Shown here piece by piece: positions 46,010 through 54,610 of a stretch of 64,000 nucleotides of DNA. Both the position numbers and the translations under genes were made by a program. Within the stretch, counting starts at the first letter, position 1. The number at the start of each line of letters is the position of its first letter. Source of the DNA: Paraburkholderia edwinii. Its GTDB lineage: Bacteria > Pseudomonadota > Gammaproteobacteria > Burkholderiales > Burkholderiaceae. The notes under the pieces were generated by a model that was not told where the DNA came from, did no database searches, and saw only the letters and a list, made by a program, of their open reading frames with translations. The DNA is taken from positions 372,001 through 436,000 of the forward strand of contig NZ_CP080096.1 of assembly GCF_019428685.1 (NCBI RefSeq), in the 5' to 3' direction.

Positions 46010-47194
46010 GTGGCGAATAATGTCCCCAGCAATACCGATGATTTCGATGAACCGGCTGCCGCGCCCGGCATCGGGCGCCGTTCGTTCATGCTCGGCGTGC
46101 CCGGCGCGCTGCTAGCGGGAGCGTCGCTCGCATCGCCATCCGCAGGCGCGGCTACGGCCGATGCATCCGCAAGCGACGTCCATGACGATCCTGTCAAAAT
46201 TCCGTCACGGCCGTGGAAGGTAGCCTTCGAAGAGCATTACATGACGTCGCATTTCGACAGCATCGTCCGTAAGGATACGAAAGTCGCGGCGCGCACCGGC
46301 GTTTACGCCGACCTGCTCGACGTCGACACCAAACGCATCGAATTGATGGATCGCGCGGGCATTCAATATGCGATCCTTTCGCTGAACACGCCCGGCATCC
46401 AGGGCGAGACCGATCCCGCCGCCGCGGTCAGCGACGCACGCTACGCCAACGACGAACTGCGCCGCATCGTCGACCGGCATCCGGGCAGGCTTGGCGCTTT
46501 CGCCGCACTGCCGATGCAGGACCCGGCCGCCGCCGCGGACGAACTCGATCGGGCCGTGCGCGAACTCGGATTTCATGCACCGCTCGTCAACAGCTTCTCG
46601 AATCTGCACACGGAAAACGGCGTCGTGTATCTCGACGAGCCGCAATACCTGCCGTTCTGGGAACGCGTGCAAGCGCTCGGCGTGCCGTTGTATCTGCATC
46701 CGCGCAATCCGGTGCCAAGCCAGCAACTGATGTTTCGCGACCATCCCGAGTTGCTCGCGGCAACGTGGGCTTATCTCGTCGAAACATCGACGCACGCGCT
46801 GCGTCTGATTACGAGCGGCCTGTTCGATCGCTACCCCGATTTGCAGATTTGTCTCGGCCACCTCGGCGAATCGCTGCCGTTCATGGCGTGGCGCGTATCG
46901 GCCGTCTATGCGCGGCACGCACATCGCGTCAAACTGAAACACGACCTGCTGACGTATCTGAAGACGAACTTCCGGTATACGACCGCGGGTTTCTTCGATA
47001 CCACGGCGACGGTTGAAGTCATGAATTTCGTCGGCCGCGATCGCGTCTATTTTTCGACGGATTATCCGTGGATGGATATGGTGCAAGGCGGACAATGGCT
47101 CGACAATGCGGAATTGAGCGATGCCGACCGCTGGCGGATCGGGCGCATGAATGCCGTTGAGCTTTTCAAGCTCAAGCTTGCGCCAACTGCCTGA
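46010..47194 (+). CDS. Tat-signal amidohydrolase (gamma-resorcylate decarboxylase-like)
   Basis: A 394-residue amidohydrolase_2-family protein. Residues 1-55 carry a Tat-type signal (GRRSFMLGVPGALLAGASLA...AGAA). The catalytic body resembles gamma-resorcylate/5-carboxyvanillate decarboxylases: metal-binding Glu and His in FEEHYM, His in YLHPRNP, His in CLGHLGESLPFMAWR and Asp in YFSTDYPWMD. Those enzymes are normally cytoplasmic, so an exported version is unusual. GTG 46010 follows GAGGT. It could decarboxylate or hydrolyse an aromatic acid in the periplasm; the substrate is unknown. Confidence 0.85.
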   Translation: MANNVPSNTDDFDEPAAAPGIGRRSFMLGVPGALLAGASLASPSAGAATADASASDVHDDPVKIPSRPWKVAFEEHYMTSHFDSIVRKDTKVAARTGVYADLLDVDTKRIELMDRAGIQYAILSLNTPGIQGETDPAAAVSDARYANDELRRIVDRHPGRLGAFAALPMQDPAAAADELDRAVRELGFHAPLVNSFSNLHTENGVVYLDEPQYLPFWERVQALGVPLYLHPRNPVPSQQLMFRDHPELLAATWAYLVETSTHALRLITSGLFDRYPDLQICLGHLGESLPFMAWRVSAVYARHAHRVKLKHDLLTYLKTNFRYTTAGFFDTTATVEVMNFVGRDRVYFSTDYPWMDMVQGGQWLDNAELSDADRWRIGRMNAVELFKLKLAPTA

Positions 47195-47334
47195 CCTTAT
47201 GCGCGAACGCATCTTCCAAAAGTTTGGACGCGGGGACTGAAGCGAATAGCCGGATGCGCAAGCATGCTTTACGATGCAGGCGATCGTCTTCCCGATGCAA
47301 ACCACGACAACAAAACAAACCGGAGACAGATGCG

Positions 47335-47772
47335 ATGAACGACGCAATCCGCCTGCGCGCCGCAACGCCCGACGACGAACCGTTTCTGATCGAGCTGCGC
47401 AAGATCACCATGACCGCGCATCTCGAGCGCGCAGGCGAACCGGTCGACGACGAATCACACCGGCTGCGCGCGCGTTCGAACCTGCATATTGCGCAGATCG
47501 TCTGCTGCAACGGCGAAGACATCGGTCTGATCAAGCTCGTTCGCGCCGAAACCGACTGGCTGCTTCAGCAGATACAGATACTGCCCGGCCATCAAGGCCG
47601 AGGCATCGGTACAGCGGTGATTCGTGCCATGCTTGGCGAAGCGCGCCAGGCACGCGTCACCGTTACGCTAAACGTATTGCACGGCAACCCGGCGCGGCGC
47701 CTATACGAACGACTCGGCTTCCAGGTGACCGGCGAAACCTCAATTGAACTGAAAATGACCTGCAGGCCTTAG
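47335..47772 (+). CDS. GNAT family N-acetyltransferase
   Basis: A 145-residue single-domain acetyltransferase with the acetyl-CoA motif LPGHQGRGIGTAVI and the C-terminal LNVLHGNPARRLYERLGFQVTGE. ATG 47335 has GGAGA nine bases upstream; the frame is open further but the extension is Arg/Gln-rich noise. Substrate unknown. It stands alone on the plus strand between the amidohydrolase and the exported hydrolase. Confidence 0.88.
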   Translation: MNDAIRLRAATPDDEPFLIELRKITMTAHLERAGEPVDDESHRLRARSNLHIAQIVCCNGEDIGLIKLVRAETDWLLQQIQILPGHQGRGIGTAVIRAMLGEARQARVTVTLNVLHGNPARRLYERLGFQVTGETSIELKMTCRP

Positions 47773-47893
47773 CATCGCCGCGTGCATCATCGGATCGCAT
47801 CACCTCATTTTCGTCTCACTTCCGGTCGATAGAATGGCCGCCGACGTCACAATAAACGCGCTCGATTCATCTTCCAGAACGCGAGGGCTTCCA

Positions 47894-48871
47894 ATGAACA
47901 TTCGTCGAAAACTTGCCATGACGCTGGCCGCTTCGCTGTGCGGGCTGACCGCACTTGCAACGGCGGCATCTGCAGCAACCGCGCATGCGGACATTCAACG
48001 CTATACACCGGAACCTATGTGCAAGACGATGGACCCTCAAACCGGCATCGAAGCCACCGCGCGCGAACAGATTGCTGAAACGCCGCGCGGCCAGTTCGCT
48101 TACTACCGGCTCGGCCAGGGTAGCCCGCTCGTGCTCGTAACGGGTTTTCGCGCGACGCTGACCGAATGGGACGCAGCCTTTCTCACTGAACTCGCGAAGC
48201 ATCACGACGTGATTGTGTTCGACAATCGTGGTGTCGGCCGCTCGGAGGCCGATACGAGCACGTTCTCGATCGACGATATGGCGCGCGATACAGCCGCACT
48301 GATCGATGCGCTGCATCTGCAGAAGGCGACGGTGGTCGGCTGGTCGATGGGCGGTGCGATCGTTCAGCAACTGGCCATCGATTCGCCCGCGTCGATCGGC
48401 AAGATGGTGCTAATGAGCGCGCCCGCGCCCGGCAGCTTCGGCATTCCCCTCTCACCGCAAGTCGAGGCAACACTGTCCGGCAAGCCCGGCGTCACGCTGG
48501 CCGACGTGATGGGCGTACTGTTTCCCGCCGCCGATGTGAGCAACGCCGAGCGGTGTTTCAAGCAGGATATGTTCACACCGGCGGATTACGGCAAGCACCC
48601 GATTTCGAGCACCGTGACCGCGGGCCAGACCGAAGCGCTGCGCAACTGGGAATCGAACGACCAGGCGGGGCAGGCGCTGCGCGCAGTGCGCATCCCCACG
48701 CTCGTGATGAGCGGCAACGACGATACCGTAGTGGTGCAGAAGAATGCGGAAGCGTTGAAGCAGTTGCTGCCGCATGCACGCTTGCTGGTCGTCGATGGAG
48801 CGGGCCACGCGATGATGTATCAATATCCGGTGGCGCTTGCACGCACCATCAACTCATTTGCAGGCGAGTGA
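47894..48871 (+). CDS. Exported alpha/beta hydrolase
   Basis: A 325-residue hydrolase with a signal peptide (MNIRRKLAMTLAASLCGL, cleavage near ATAHA). Nucleophile elbow GWSMGG, acid in MSGNDDTVV and catalytic His in GAGHAMMYQ; an early HG-type oxyanion loop reads VTGFRATLTEWD. ATG 47894 is preceded by GAGGG. Probably a periplasmic esterase or lactonase; substrate unknown. It converges with the response regulator gene. Confidence 0.87.
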   Translation: MNIRRKLAMTLAASLCGLTALATAASAATAHADIQRYTPEPMCKTMDPQTGIEATAREQIAETPRGQFAYYRLGQGSPLVLVTGFRATLTEWDAAFLTELAKHHDVIVFDNRGVGRSEADTSTFSIDDMARDTAALIDALHLQKATVVGWSMGGAIVQQLAIDSPASIGKMVLMSAPAPGSFGIPLSPQVEATLSGKPGVTLADVMGVLFPAADVSNAERCFKQDMFTPADYGKHPISSTVTAGQTEALRNWESNDQAGQALRAVRIPTLVMSGNDDTVVVQKNAEALKQLLPHARLLVVDGAGHAMMYQYPVALARTINSFAGE

Positions 48872-48906
48872 ATCGCGGGCACACCGCAACGCACCGCCGC
48901 TTTGCT

Positions 48907-49584
48907 TCAGGTCTTCGCGGCGGCGTCGTTCAGCATCACCGTCCAGCCGAGTCCGCGCACATTGCGTATGACGGACAGGCCGAACTTCTTGCGCACTGAG
49001 TGGATCAGCACGTCCACCGCATTGCTCTCCACCTCTTTTCCCCACCCATACAGGCGGTCTTCGAGCTGCTCGCGCGACAGAATCGTGCCGGGCCGCTCGA
49101 GGAACGCGAGCATCAGCGCGAATTCGCGCGCGGACAGCACCGACGTCACGCCTTCGACGCACAGCGTGCGCTTGTCGAGGTCGAGGCTCAGATGTTCGTC
49201 GCCGAGACGCGACACCGCATAACCGGCCTTGCGCCTGATGACCGCGCGAATCCGCGCGAGCAGTTCGGGCACCTGAAACGGTTTGAGCATGTAGTCGTCG
49301 GCGCCGAGATCGAGCCCCTGCACGCGCGCGTCGAGATCGTCGCGTGCGGTCAGGATCAGCACGGGAACCGGATTGCCTTTCGAGCGGCAGGTTTTCAGCA
49401 GTTCAATGCCGCTCATGCCCGGCAAGCCGAGATCGAGCAGCACGACCGTGTATTCGGCGGCTTCGATCGCCGCGCAACCGGCTATGCCGTCGCGCACCCA
49501 GTCGACGCTGTAATCGGCGTCTTTTAGCGCACGCAGCAGGCTTTGTCCGATCTGCAGGTCGTCTTCAATCAGTAGCACTCGCAT
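48907..49584 (-). CDS. OmpR/QseB-type response regulator
   Basis: A 225-residue two-component regulator: receiver domain with phospho-acceptor Asp51 (VVLLDLGLPG), acidic pocket EDD at 7-9 and Lys in MLKPFQ, then an OmpR winged helix (LSAREFALMLAFLERPGTILSREQLEDRLYGW, NAVDVLIHSVRKKFG). It resembles QseB/PmrA. The histidine kinase lies 500 bp upstream on the same strand, separated by a terminator, so it probably has its own promoter within 49585-49859. Confidence 0.92.
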   Translation of the reverse strand: MRVLLIEDDLQIGQSLLRALKDADYSVDWVRDGIAGCAAIEAAEYTVVLLDLGLPGMSGIELLKTCRSKGNPVPVLILTARDDLDARVQGLDLGADDYMLKPFQVPELLARIRAVIRRKAGYAVSRLGDEHLSLDLDKRTLCVEGVTSVLSAREFALMLAFLERPGTILSREQLEDRLYGWGKEVESNAVDVLIHSVRKKFGLSVIRNVRGLGWTVMLNDAAAKT

Positions 49585-49859
49585 GATGTCGTGTCACGGC
49601 AACGGGAACGGGTGTTCGATTTGCGGCGCGAGGCCTGCGGAAACCGGCCGGTGGACCGGGTTCGAGGCCAGGCCGGAGCCCGCCGGCGCGTGCAATGAAG
49701 ACCTGGAAGAAAGCGGGGGGAGCGGCGCCGGGTATCGGAATAATAGCCGACTCGCGAGCAATCAGGACAACGGAAATAGCGCACGCTGGCTTCGTTGTCC
49801 GCACCACTAGTCGGATTGCATAACGGCGCGGCAAATGATCGGCACGCGGCGCTTGATGC

Positions 49860-49893
49860 AAAAAAAAGGCCGACCGCAAAAAAGCGGCCGGCC
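49860..49893 (-). terminator. Intrinsic terminator after the histidine kinase gene
   Basis: On the minus strand GGCCGGCCGC, a T6 loop and GCGGTCGGCC form a 10-bp stem (one G-T pair), followed by eight T residues (49867 to 49860). It is one of the clearest terminators in the window. Confidence 0.85.
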
Positions 49894-49897
49894 GAAA

Positions 49898-49931
49898 GAT
49901 TCTGGCCTAAACCGATCGCCGAGCCAGAATC
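49898..49931 (-). other. Hairpin next to the kinase terminator (possible 3' UTR RNA)
   Basis: GATTCTGGC (49898-49906) and GCCAGAATC (49923-49931) are perfectly complementary with a 16-nt loop. On the minus strand this stem-loop comes directly before the terminator, so the pair has the shape of a small RNA or a stabilised 3' UTR. Confidence 0.4.
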
Positions 49932-50083
49932 AGAGGGGCCGTCAATGCGGATCAGCGGGGAGCGTGATGATTCGCGGCCTTGTCCTCGGGACACAGCTCA
50001 ATCGTACGTGCGAAGAATTAGCTTTGAATGAGCGAAGCGGCAGGCGGCCAAACCGGCCGCCCGTATTGCCGGGCGCTAACTCG

Positions 50084-51397
50084 CTAGCTCGCGCGCGTGA
50101 AACCGATCGACGCGATGATTCCCGTCTGGCCGTCGTCGCGATTTCTCAGCGACGCGGTGCCGCCATATTTGGCGACGATCGCCTTCACGATGGAAAGGCC
50201 AAGGCCGCTGCCTTCAATATCGGTGTTCGCGCGAAAGAAGCGGTCGAACACGCGCGGCAACAGCTCCTCCGCAATACCGGGACCCGTATCGATCACTTCG
50301 ATCCAGACCATGTTGTTACGCACCTCGGTGCGCAAGTCGATCTTGCCGCCGTCGGGCGTATAGCGGATCGCATTGCTGACGAGGTTGCGGATCGCGATGC
50401 CGAGGTCCGCTTCGATCGCCCGCACCTTCGCGCTCGCCATCTCTTCCGCGCCGATGTCGATATTGCGTTTCATCGCGATCGGCAGCACTTCGGCGACGGC
50501 CGCGACCACCACTTCCGACACGTCGACCTGCGTCACCGCCTCGCGCTGCAGCGACGCATCGGCGCGCGCGAGCCGCAGCATTTGCGCGATCATGCTGCCG
50601 CTACGCGCAATGCCGCGGCGCAGTTCCTGGAAGCGCTCCTGATTGCCCGGCGCGATATCGCGCTGCAAATTGTCGGCCTGCAATTGCAGCGCGGTGAGCG
50701 GCGTGCGCAGTTCGTGCGCCGCATCGGAGATGAATTTCCGTTCGCTCTCGATCGAGCGCGCGAGACGCTCGATCATGCGGTTGATCGAATCGATAAACGG
50801 GCGCAGTTCGATCGGCACGCCTGTTGTCGGCAGCGCCTGAAGATGCGCGGCGTCGACTGCTTGCACCTCTGAGCCGAGGCGGTTCAACTGGCGAAACGAG
50901 AAGCGCACGACCAGCAGCACCGCCGCACAGACGAGCGGCACCAGCACGAGAATCGGCCACAGCGTGTTGACGGCGGCCTCCTCCGTAATTTCATGGCGTA
51001 CCGACGAACGTTGCGCCACCTGAATCACCTTCGGCGGGTCGCGCAGCGTGTAGATGCGCCACTGTTCGCCGTTGACCATCTCGGAGGCAAAGCCGGCCGG
51101 CGCCTCGCGCGGCAGCGGTAGCGAAGGTTCGGTCGAGCGGTATGGCGTTTCGAGGTCGTCGCGCCAGATCGTGATCAGGATGTCGCGCGCCGGCTGCGAG
51201 CCGCGTGCCGGAATCGTGGGAATCGCATCGCCGAGGCTGCCGCGCAACCGGTTGGCGACCTGCTCGAGACGCATATCGAGCAGCGCGCTCATGCCCGCTT
51301 TGGACAGCTGGTACGAGCTGATGCCCTGCACGATGCCGACTATGCTGACGACCGCACACAGCGCAAGGACGAGTTGGGTTCTTAATGACTTGATCAT
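50084..51397 (-). CDS. Sensor histidine kinase (QseC-like)
   Basis: A 437-residue membrane kinase. TM1 at about 8-28, a ~115-residue periplasmic sensor region, TM2 at about 145-166, a HAMP-like segment, H-box with His228 in SDAAHELRTPL, N-box NLVSNAIRYTPDGG, G1 DTGPGI and G2 GSGLGLSIVK. The open frame continues to 51505, but ATG 51397 (MIKSLRTQLV) is the expected start. It comes before its presumed partner regulator, the reverse of the usual qseBC order, and is followed by its own terminator. Stimulus unknown. Confidence 0.92.
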   Translation of the reverse strand: MIKSLRTQLVLALCAVVSIVGIVQGISSYQLSKAGMSALLDMRLEQVANRLRGSLGDAIPTIPARGSQPARDILITIWRDDLETPYRSTEPSLPLPREAPAGFASEMVNGEQWRIYTLRDPPKVIQVAQRSSVRHEITEEAAVNTLWPILVLVPLVCAAVLLVVRFSFRQLNRLGSEVQAVDAAHLQALPTTGVPIELRPFIDSINRMIERLARSIESERKFISDAAHELRTPLTALQLQADNLQRDIAPGNQERFQELRRGIARSGSMIAQMLRLARADASLQREAVTQVDVSEVVVAAVAEVLPIAMKRNIDIGAEEMASAKVRAIEADLGIAIRNLVSNAIRYTPDGGKIDLRTEVRNNMVWIEVIDTGPGIAEELLPRVFDRFFRANTDIEGSGLGLSIVKAIVAKYGGTASLRNRDDGQTGIIASIGFTRAS

Positions 51398-51599
51398 GGC
51401 GGCGCGGCGACAGAATGACGTTGACGAAGACGCCCGAGTCCATCCGGAAGCGGAACACCCGGCCCGCGCAAGCGGAATCCGGCCGATCGCGAAGCGACGA
51501 AACAAGCCCTCGGCAAGGGCCTTTTAGCGAATCGATTCTACTCTACGTGCCGGCGCGTAACGCCTGATGCAACGCGCGCATGAACGGCACGCACGCAAA

Positions 51600-51626
51600 G
51601 GGCGCGCAGCTCAAAGCTGCACGCCC
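51600..51626 (-). terminator. Hairpin after the DUF4148-like gene
   Basis: On the minus strand GGGCGTGCAGCT and AGCTGCGCGCCC pair with a 3-nt loop (one mismatch-like T-G position) and are followed by only three T. It lies 65 bp after the stop codon of the 51692 gene and may terminate it. Confidence 0.5.
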
Positions 51627-51691
51627 TCGGTAAAGTTTGGCGCTGTTTCCGTTTCTTTAGCGCGTTGGCAGGAAAATGGCGCCCGCACTGA

Positions 51692-52039
51692 TCAGTGATG
51701 CTGATAGATCGAGTTCAGGCCGATATCGTTGACCGGATTGAATGCAGGGGCGCCGGACTTCGAGCTGCCGCTCGCCACGCCGCCGTAGCTATCCGCACTG
51801 GCTGCTTGCGCCGAATCGTTGGCCGGGGCTTGCGCCGCTGCTTGTGCCGGTTCATTTGCCGCGGCCGGTTGGCTTTGGTCGGCCGCAGGCGCGTACCCGA
51901 CTTCTTCAATCTGAATGATCTGCACATACTCGCCGGCATCGGCAGGCTGTTGAGCCGACTGCGGCGCGGTCTGCGCAAAGCACGCGACCGGAAGAGCAAG
52001 AGCGGCGGCAACGGCAACGACTTTGATCAGCGATTTCAT
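51692..52039 (-). CDS. DUF4148-like small exported protein
   Basis: A 115-residue protein with a clean signal peptide (MKSLIKVVAVAAALALPVACFAQ) and an Ala/Gln/Pro-rich low-complexity mature part that has the segment VQIIQIEEVGYAPA, typical of DUF4148 proteins common in Burkholderiales. ATG 52039 has GGAGGGAA nine bases upstream; the longer open frame to 52300 is not supported. Function unknown; such proteins are often stress- or two-component-regulated, and the kinase gene is directly downstream. Confidence 0.8.
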   Translation of the reverse strand: MKSLIKVVAVAAALALPVACFAQTAPQSAQQPADAGEYVQIIQIEEVGYAPAADQSQPAAANEPAQAAAQAPANDSAQAASADSYGGVASGSSKSGAPAFNPVNDIGLNSIYQHH

Positions 52040-52182
52040 GGTAATTCCCTCCAGTGGTTTTGATGGTTTGTGGTTCAGGCGTTGTGCTTCCCACGGAAAC
52101 CATCGTACTGGGCGAGAATTAGCGGAAAATGAGTGATCCTCCGTTCGCGCGACGTCATGCTCTCGTATGTCGCGTACGCGGC

Positions 52183-52947
52183 TTAGCGTGCTCCCGCGAA
52201 TACAAAGACATCTGATCGGTTGGCGTGCGGCAGCGCGACAAGCAGCTGCGATTCGTCGAGCACTGCGGCGCCCGATACCGTTGCATTGGCATCGATACAC
52301 GGCGCGCCGCTGTACGTGACCGACACGTCGTAGGCGGTAATGCCGCTACTCGGCGTCAGCGTGCCGCGAAACTCGCAGCCGTTGGCGGTCTTGCCGGCCA
52401 GCAAGCCGCTCGAGGTAACCGTCACCTGGGTGGCGGTCGCGCCCTGCAGCGAGCTCCCCGTGCCGCTATACATGCCCTGGACCGATGCGAGCGACGGCGG
52501 TTCACCGAGGATCAACCTGGGGCTAGCGTTGAACGCGACGTTGTCCGTCTTGTCGCCGGGCACTGCGACAAAGCCGCTCACGGCCGGCGAGCGTGCAAAG
52601 TCGATATCCACTTGCACCGGCGTCGCCTTGCGCGGCTGAACGAGCCGATAGCGGGTGGCCTGCTTGCTTTGGTACTTGCCGTCCTTTGCCTGTTCGGCGT
52701 TACGTACGATGACGACGTCGTCGATGGCAGGCCGCGAAGCCGATGGCGTTCGATAGAAGAGGTACGCGCTGCCGTCGAGCTTCGTGAGCAAGGTCAGCCT
52801 TTGTTGCGTGGACAACGGTCCTGTGTAGATGCCCGCGGAAGACTGAATGACAGGGGTTGCTTCAGATTCAGATTCGGAGGAGAGCTTGCTGCTGCTGCAT
52901 GCGGCAAGGGAAACGCACAGCGCGACACCAACGGCAGTTGTTTTCAT
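52183..52947 (-). CDS. Hypothetical lipoprotein
   Basis: A 254-residue lipoprotein: MKTTAVGVALCVSLAACSSS has lipobox LAAC with Ser at +2. The mature part is beta-rich and seems to hold two related halves (SSAGIYTGPLS and VQGMYSGTGSS each open a segment), as in small Burkholderia surface or periplasmic lipoproteins. Two Cys near the C-terminus (NGCEFRG, APCIDAN) may pair. No family recognised. The open frame to 53034 is not used, since the signal starts at ATG 52947. Confidence 0.75.
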   Translation of the reverse strand: MKTTAVGVALCVSLAACSSSKLSSESESEATPVIQSSAGIYTGPLSTQQRLTLLTKLDGSAYLFYRTPSASRPAIDDVVIVRNAEQAKDGKYQSKQATRYRLVQPRKATPVQVDIDFARSPAVSGFVAVPGDKTDNVAFNASPRLILGEPPSLASVQGMYSGTGSSLQGATATQVTVTSSGLLAGKTANGCEFRGTLTPSSGITAYDVSVTYSGAPCIDANATVSGAAVLDESQLLVALPHANRSDVFVFAGAR

Positions 52948-53032
52948 GGTCGAGAGCCTGCGTGGGTACGGAACTCTCGCAGTGTGCAGCGTTTTTTGCC
53001 GGTTGTCGTCAGAAAATCGGCGGTGAATCGTC

Positions 53033-53072
53033 AAAAAAATCGAAGCCGGCCCGCGCGATGCGCGAAGCCGGC
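53033..53072 (-). terminator. Intrinsic terminator after the Pro/Tyr-rich protein gene
   Basis: On the minus strand GCCGG and CGCGC arms pair with GCGCG and CCGGC around a short ATC loop, followed by TTCGA and seven T (53039 to 53033). It lies 37 bp after the stop codon of the 53110 gene. Confidence 0.7.
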
Positions 53073-53109
53073 CTCATGATGCGAGCCCAACCGGACGATT
53101 CGCCGGTCG

Positions 53110-53403
53110 TCAACGCCAGTATGTGTATCCGTAGTAGTGCGGACGGTGCCACCAGTACGGATTACCGTAGTAGCCGGCGACGACCGGCGGAGCCGCATAC
53201 ACCACCGGCGCGGGCGGCGGTGCGTAGTACACGGGCGGAGGCGGCGCATAAACCGGATAAGCAGGCGCGGGCACGACCGGCACAGCCGGCACGATAGGCA
53301 TGACCGGCGCGATGCCGACGCCGACGAACACATGCGCCTGCGCGACGCCGATCATTCCGCCGGTCAGCGCGGCGGCGACTATCAGGTGGCGGATCCCTTT
53401 CAT
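53110..53403 (-). CDS. Small exported Pro/Tyr-rich protein
   Basis: A 97-residue protein: signal peptide MKGIRHLIVAAALTGGMIGVAQA, then a Pro/Val/Tyr-rich mature part (PVYAPPPPVYYAPPPAPVVY) ending in an aromatic cluster (NPYWWHRPHYYGYTYWR). Such short secreted proteins are frequent in Burkholderiales and often annotated as envelope or hypothetical proteins. Role unknown. ATG 53403 begins the signal peptide; the longer frame is rejected. Confidence 0.75.
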   Translation of the reverse strand: MKGIRHLIVAAALTGGMIGVAQAHVFVGVGIAPVMPIVPAVPVVPAPAYPVYAPPPPVYYAPPPAPVVYAAPPVVAGYYGNPYWWHRPHYYGYTYWR

Positions 53404-53573
53404 GGTTTTTCTCCTCGAACAGTGATGCAGTCGTTCGATGCATCGTTCAATCGGGATTCTGCGCGCGGACAATGAGCAAAGAATGAGGACGGAATACGGC
53501 GCCTCATTTACCGCTCATTCGCGCTCCCTACGATGCAGGCATCGATACTGCACGACCCGCACAGGAGACAATC

Positions 53574-53762
53574 ATGTTTGCGTGGCTAGCCGAAAAACTG
53601 GAGGCGCTGTTTGCACCGGCCGCTAACGATAGCGCCGCCGCGGGCCGCTTCGCGCCAGCCGACGACCCACTGGAATTCGATTACCGGATGCGGCTGCTCG
53701 GCCTGAACGATTGTTCGTACCATCTGCATTCGAACGTGATGCCGGGCGACAAAGACCGATAA
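53574..53762 (+). CDS. Small hypothetical protein
   Basis: A 62-residue protein beginning MFAWLAEKLEALF, an amphipathic helix, then a polar Ala/Asp-rich remainder. It has an AGGAGA ribosome site with good spacing before ATG 53574, which is the main support. No family recognised. It converges with marC, 15 bp between stops. Confidence 0.55.
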   Translation: MFAWLAEKLEALFAPAANDSAAAGRFAPADDPLEFDYRMRLLGLNDCSYHLHSNVMPGDKDR

Positions 53763-53777
53763 GAAGGCGTAGCGCGG

Positions 53778-54446
53778 CTACTTCAAATGTACCGATGCGA
53801 GCAGCTCGGCCATACCGAGCCATGCGATCTGCACGCCAATGCATAACAGCACGAAGGCAAGCAGCCGCATCGCGACCTGAATCCCGACCGCGCCGAGCAG
53901 GCGTTCGAGATGCCCGGCGAAGCGCACGCAAATGTAGATGCTCGCGCACAGAATAGCGAGCGCGATGCCGACGCCGGCGAGGTGAACCGGCGCCAATCCT
54001 TCCCGCGGCGACCCCGTGCCCAAAGCAATGGCGACTGAAATCGCGCCGGGTCCGACGGTGATGGGCAGCGTCAGCGGATAGAACGCCTTCGCGCGCAGCG
54101 ATGTGCCGTGTTCGATCTGCGCTTCGGTTTCTGCGTCCTTTTCGGCGTCGTCGTCGGCGGGCGCCTGCAGCAGCGTCCAGCCGGCAGCCGCAATCACGAT
54201 GCCGCCGGCCACACGCAAGACGGGTACCGAGATGCCGAAGAACGACAGCACATAAGCGCCGATCGACAACGAGCCCAGCAGAATAAACAGGCTGTTGATC
54301 GAGATACGCATGGCCAGCTCGGCGCGTTGCGCCTGCGTCACGTGCGGGATCATCGTCAGCGTGATGATCGCGGTGGCCGGCGGGTTGATGACCGGGAACA
54401 AACCGGTCACCAGCAGCAAAGTGGTCTTGAGCAGTTCGTTCAGCAT
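53778..54446 (-). CDS. marC: MarC family membrane protein
   Basis: A 222-residue MarC/UPF0056 protein with six predicted membrane helices: TLLLVTGLFPVINPPATAI at the start and FYPLTLPITVGPGAISVAIALG in the middle are the family signatures. Physiological role is not settled in the family; it is not a proven drug pump. The frame also allows ATG 54476, but MLNELLKTT at 54446 matches the family start. An Asp/Glu-rich loop (DDDAEKDAETEAQIE) lies between helices 3 and 4. Adjacent to the EmrB gene, across a tandem repeat. Confidence 0.87.
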   Translation of the reverse strand: MLNELLKTTLLLVTGLFPVINPPATAIITLTMIPHVTQAQRAELAMRISINSLFILLGSLSIGAYVLSFFGISVPVLRVAGGIVIAAAGWTLLQAPADDDAEKDAETEAQIEHGTSLRAKAFYPLTLPITVGPGAISVAIALGTGSPREGLAPVHLAGVGIALAILCASIYICVRFAGHLERLLGAVGIQVAMRLLAFVLLCIGVQIAWLGMAELLASVHLK

Positions 54447-54532
54447 AGGCTGGGCGTTCGTGGGCTCCGACCGCATTTTTACCAGGGTCCCGCGCGCCTG
54501 GCAAGGTGAATTCGGTGCCGCCTGGGGTAGGC

Positions 54533-54610
54533 ACTCAGTGCGGCCGTTCAGTGCGGCCGTTCAGTTCAGCCGTTCAGTGCTTCCGCTCAGTGCTTCCACT
54601 CAATGCGCGG
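54533..54610. repeat. Degenerate 13-bp tandem repeat between marC and emrB
   Basis: Six tandem 13-bp units with consensus NTTCAGTGCGGCC start at 54533, 54546, 54559, 54572, 54585 and 54598. The last unit is more diverged and contains the stop codon of emrB (54600-54602). The array is probably a slippage product; it may also affect mRNA ends. Confidence 0.75.

Larger units (their letters stand above)
49585..50083. other. Gap between kinase and regulator genes
   Basis: 499 bp with no credible gene. It holds a strong minus-strand terminator (49860-49893) and an adjacent 9-bp hairpin (49898-49931). The 275 bp between the terminator and the regulator gene presumably hold the regulator promoter. 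Short open frames here are not supported. Confidence 0.6.

Noticed and set aside
49565..49994. Short open frames in the kinase-regulator gap
   Set aside because: Ser/Arg/Cys-rich, overlapping the terminator and hairpin, no ribosome site.
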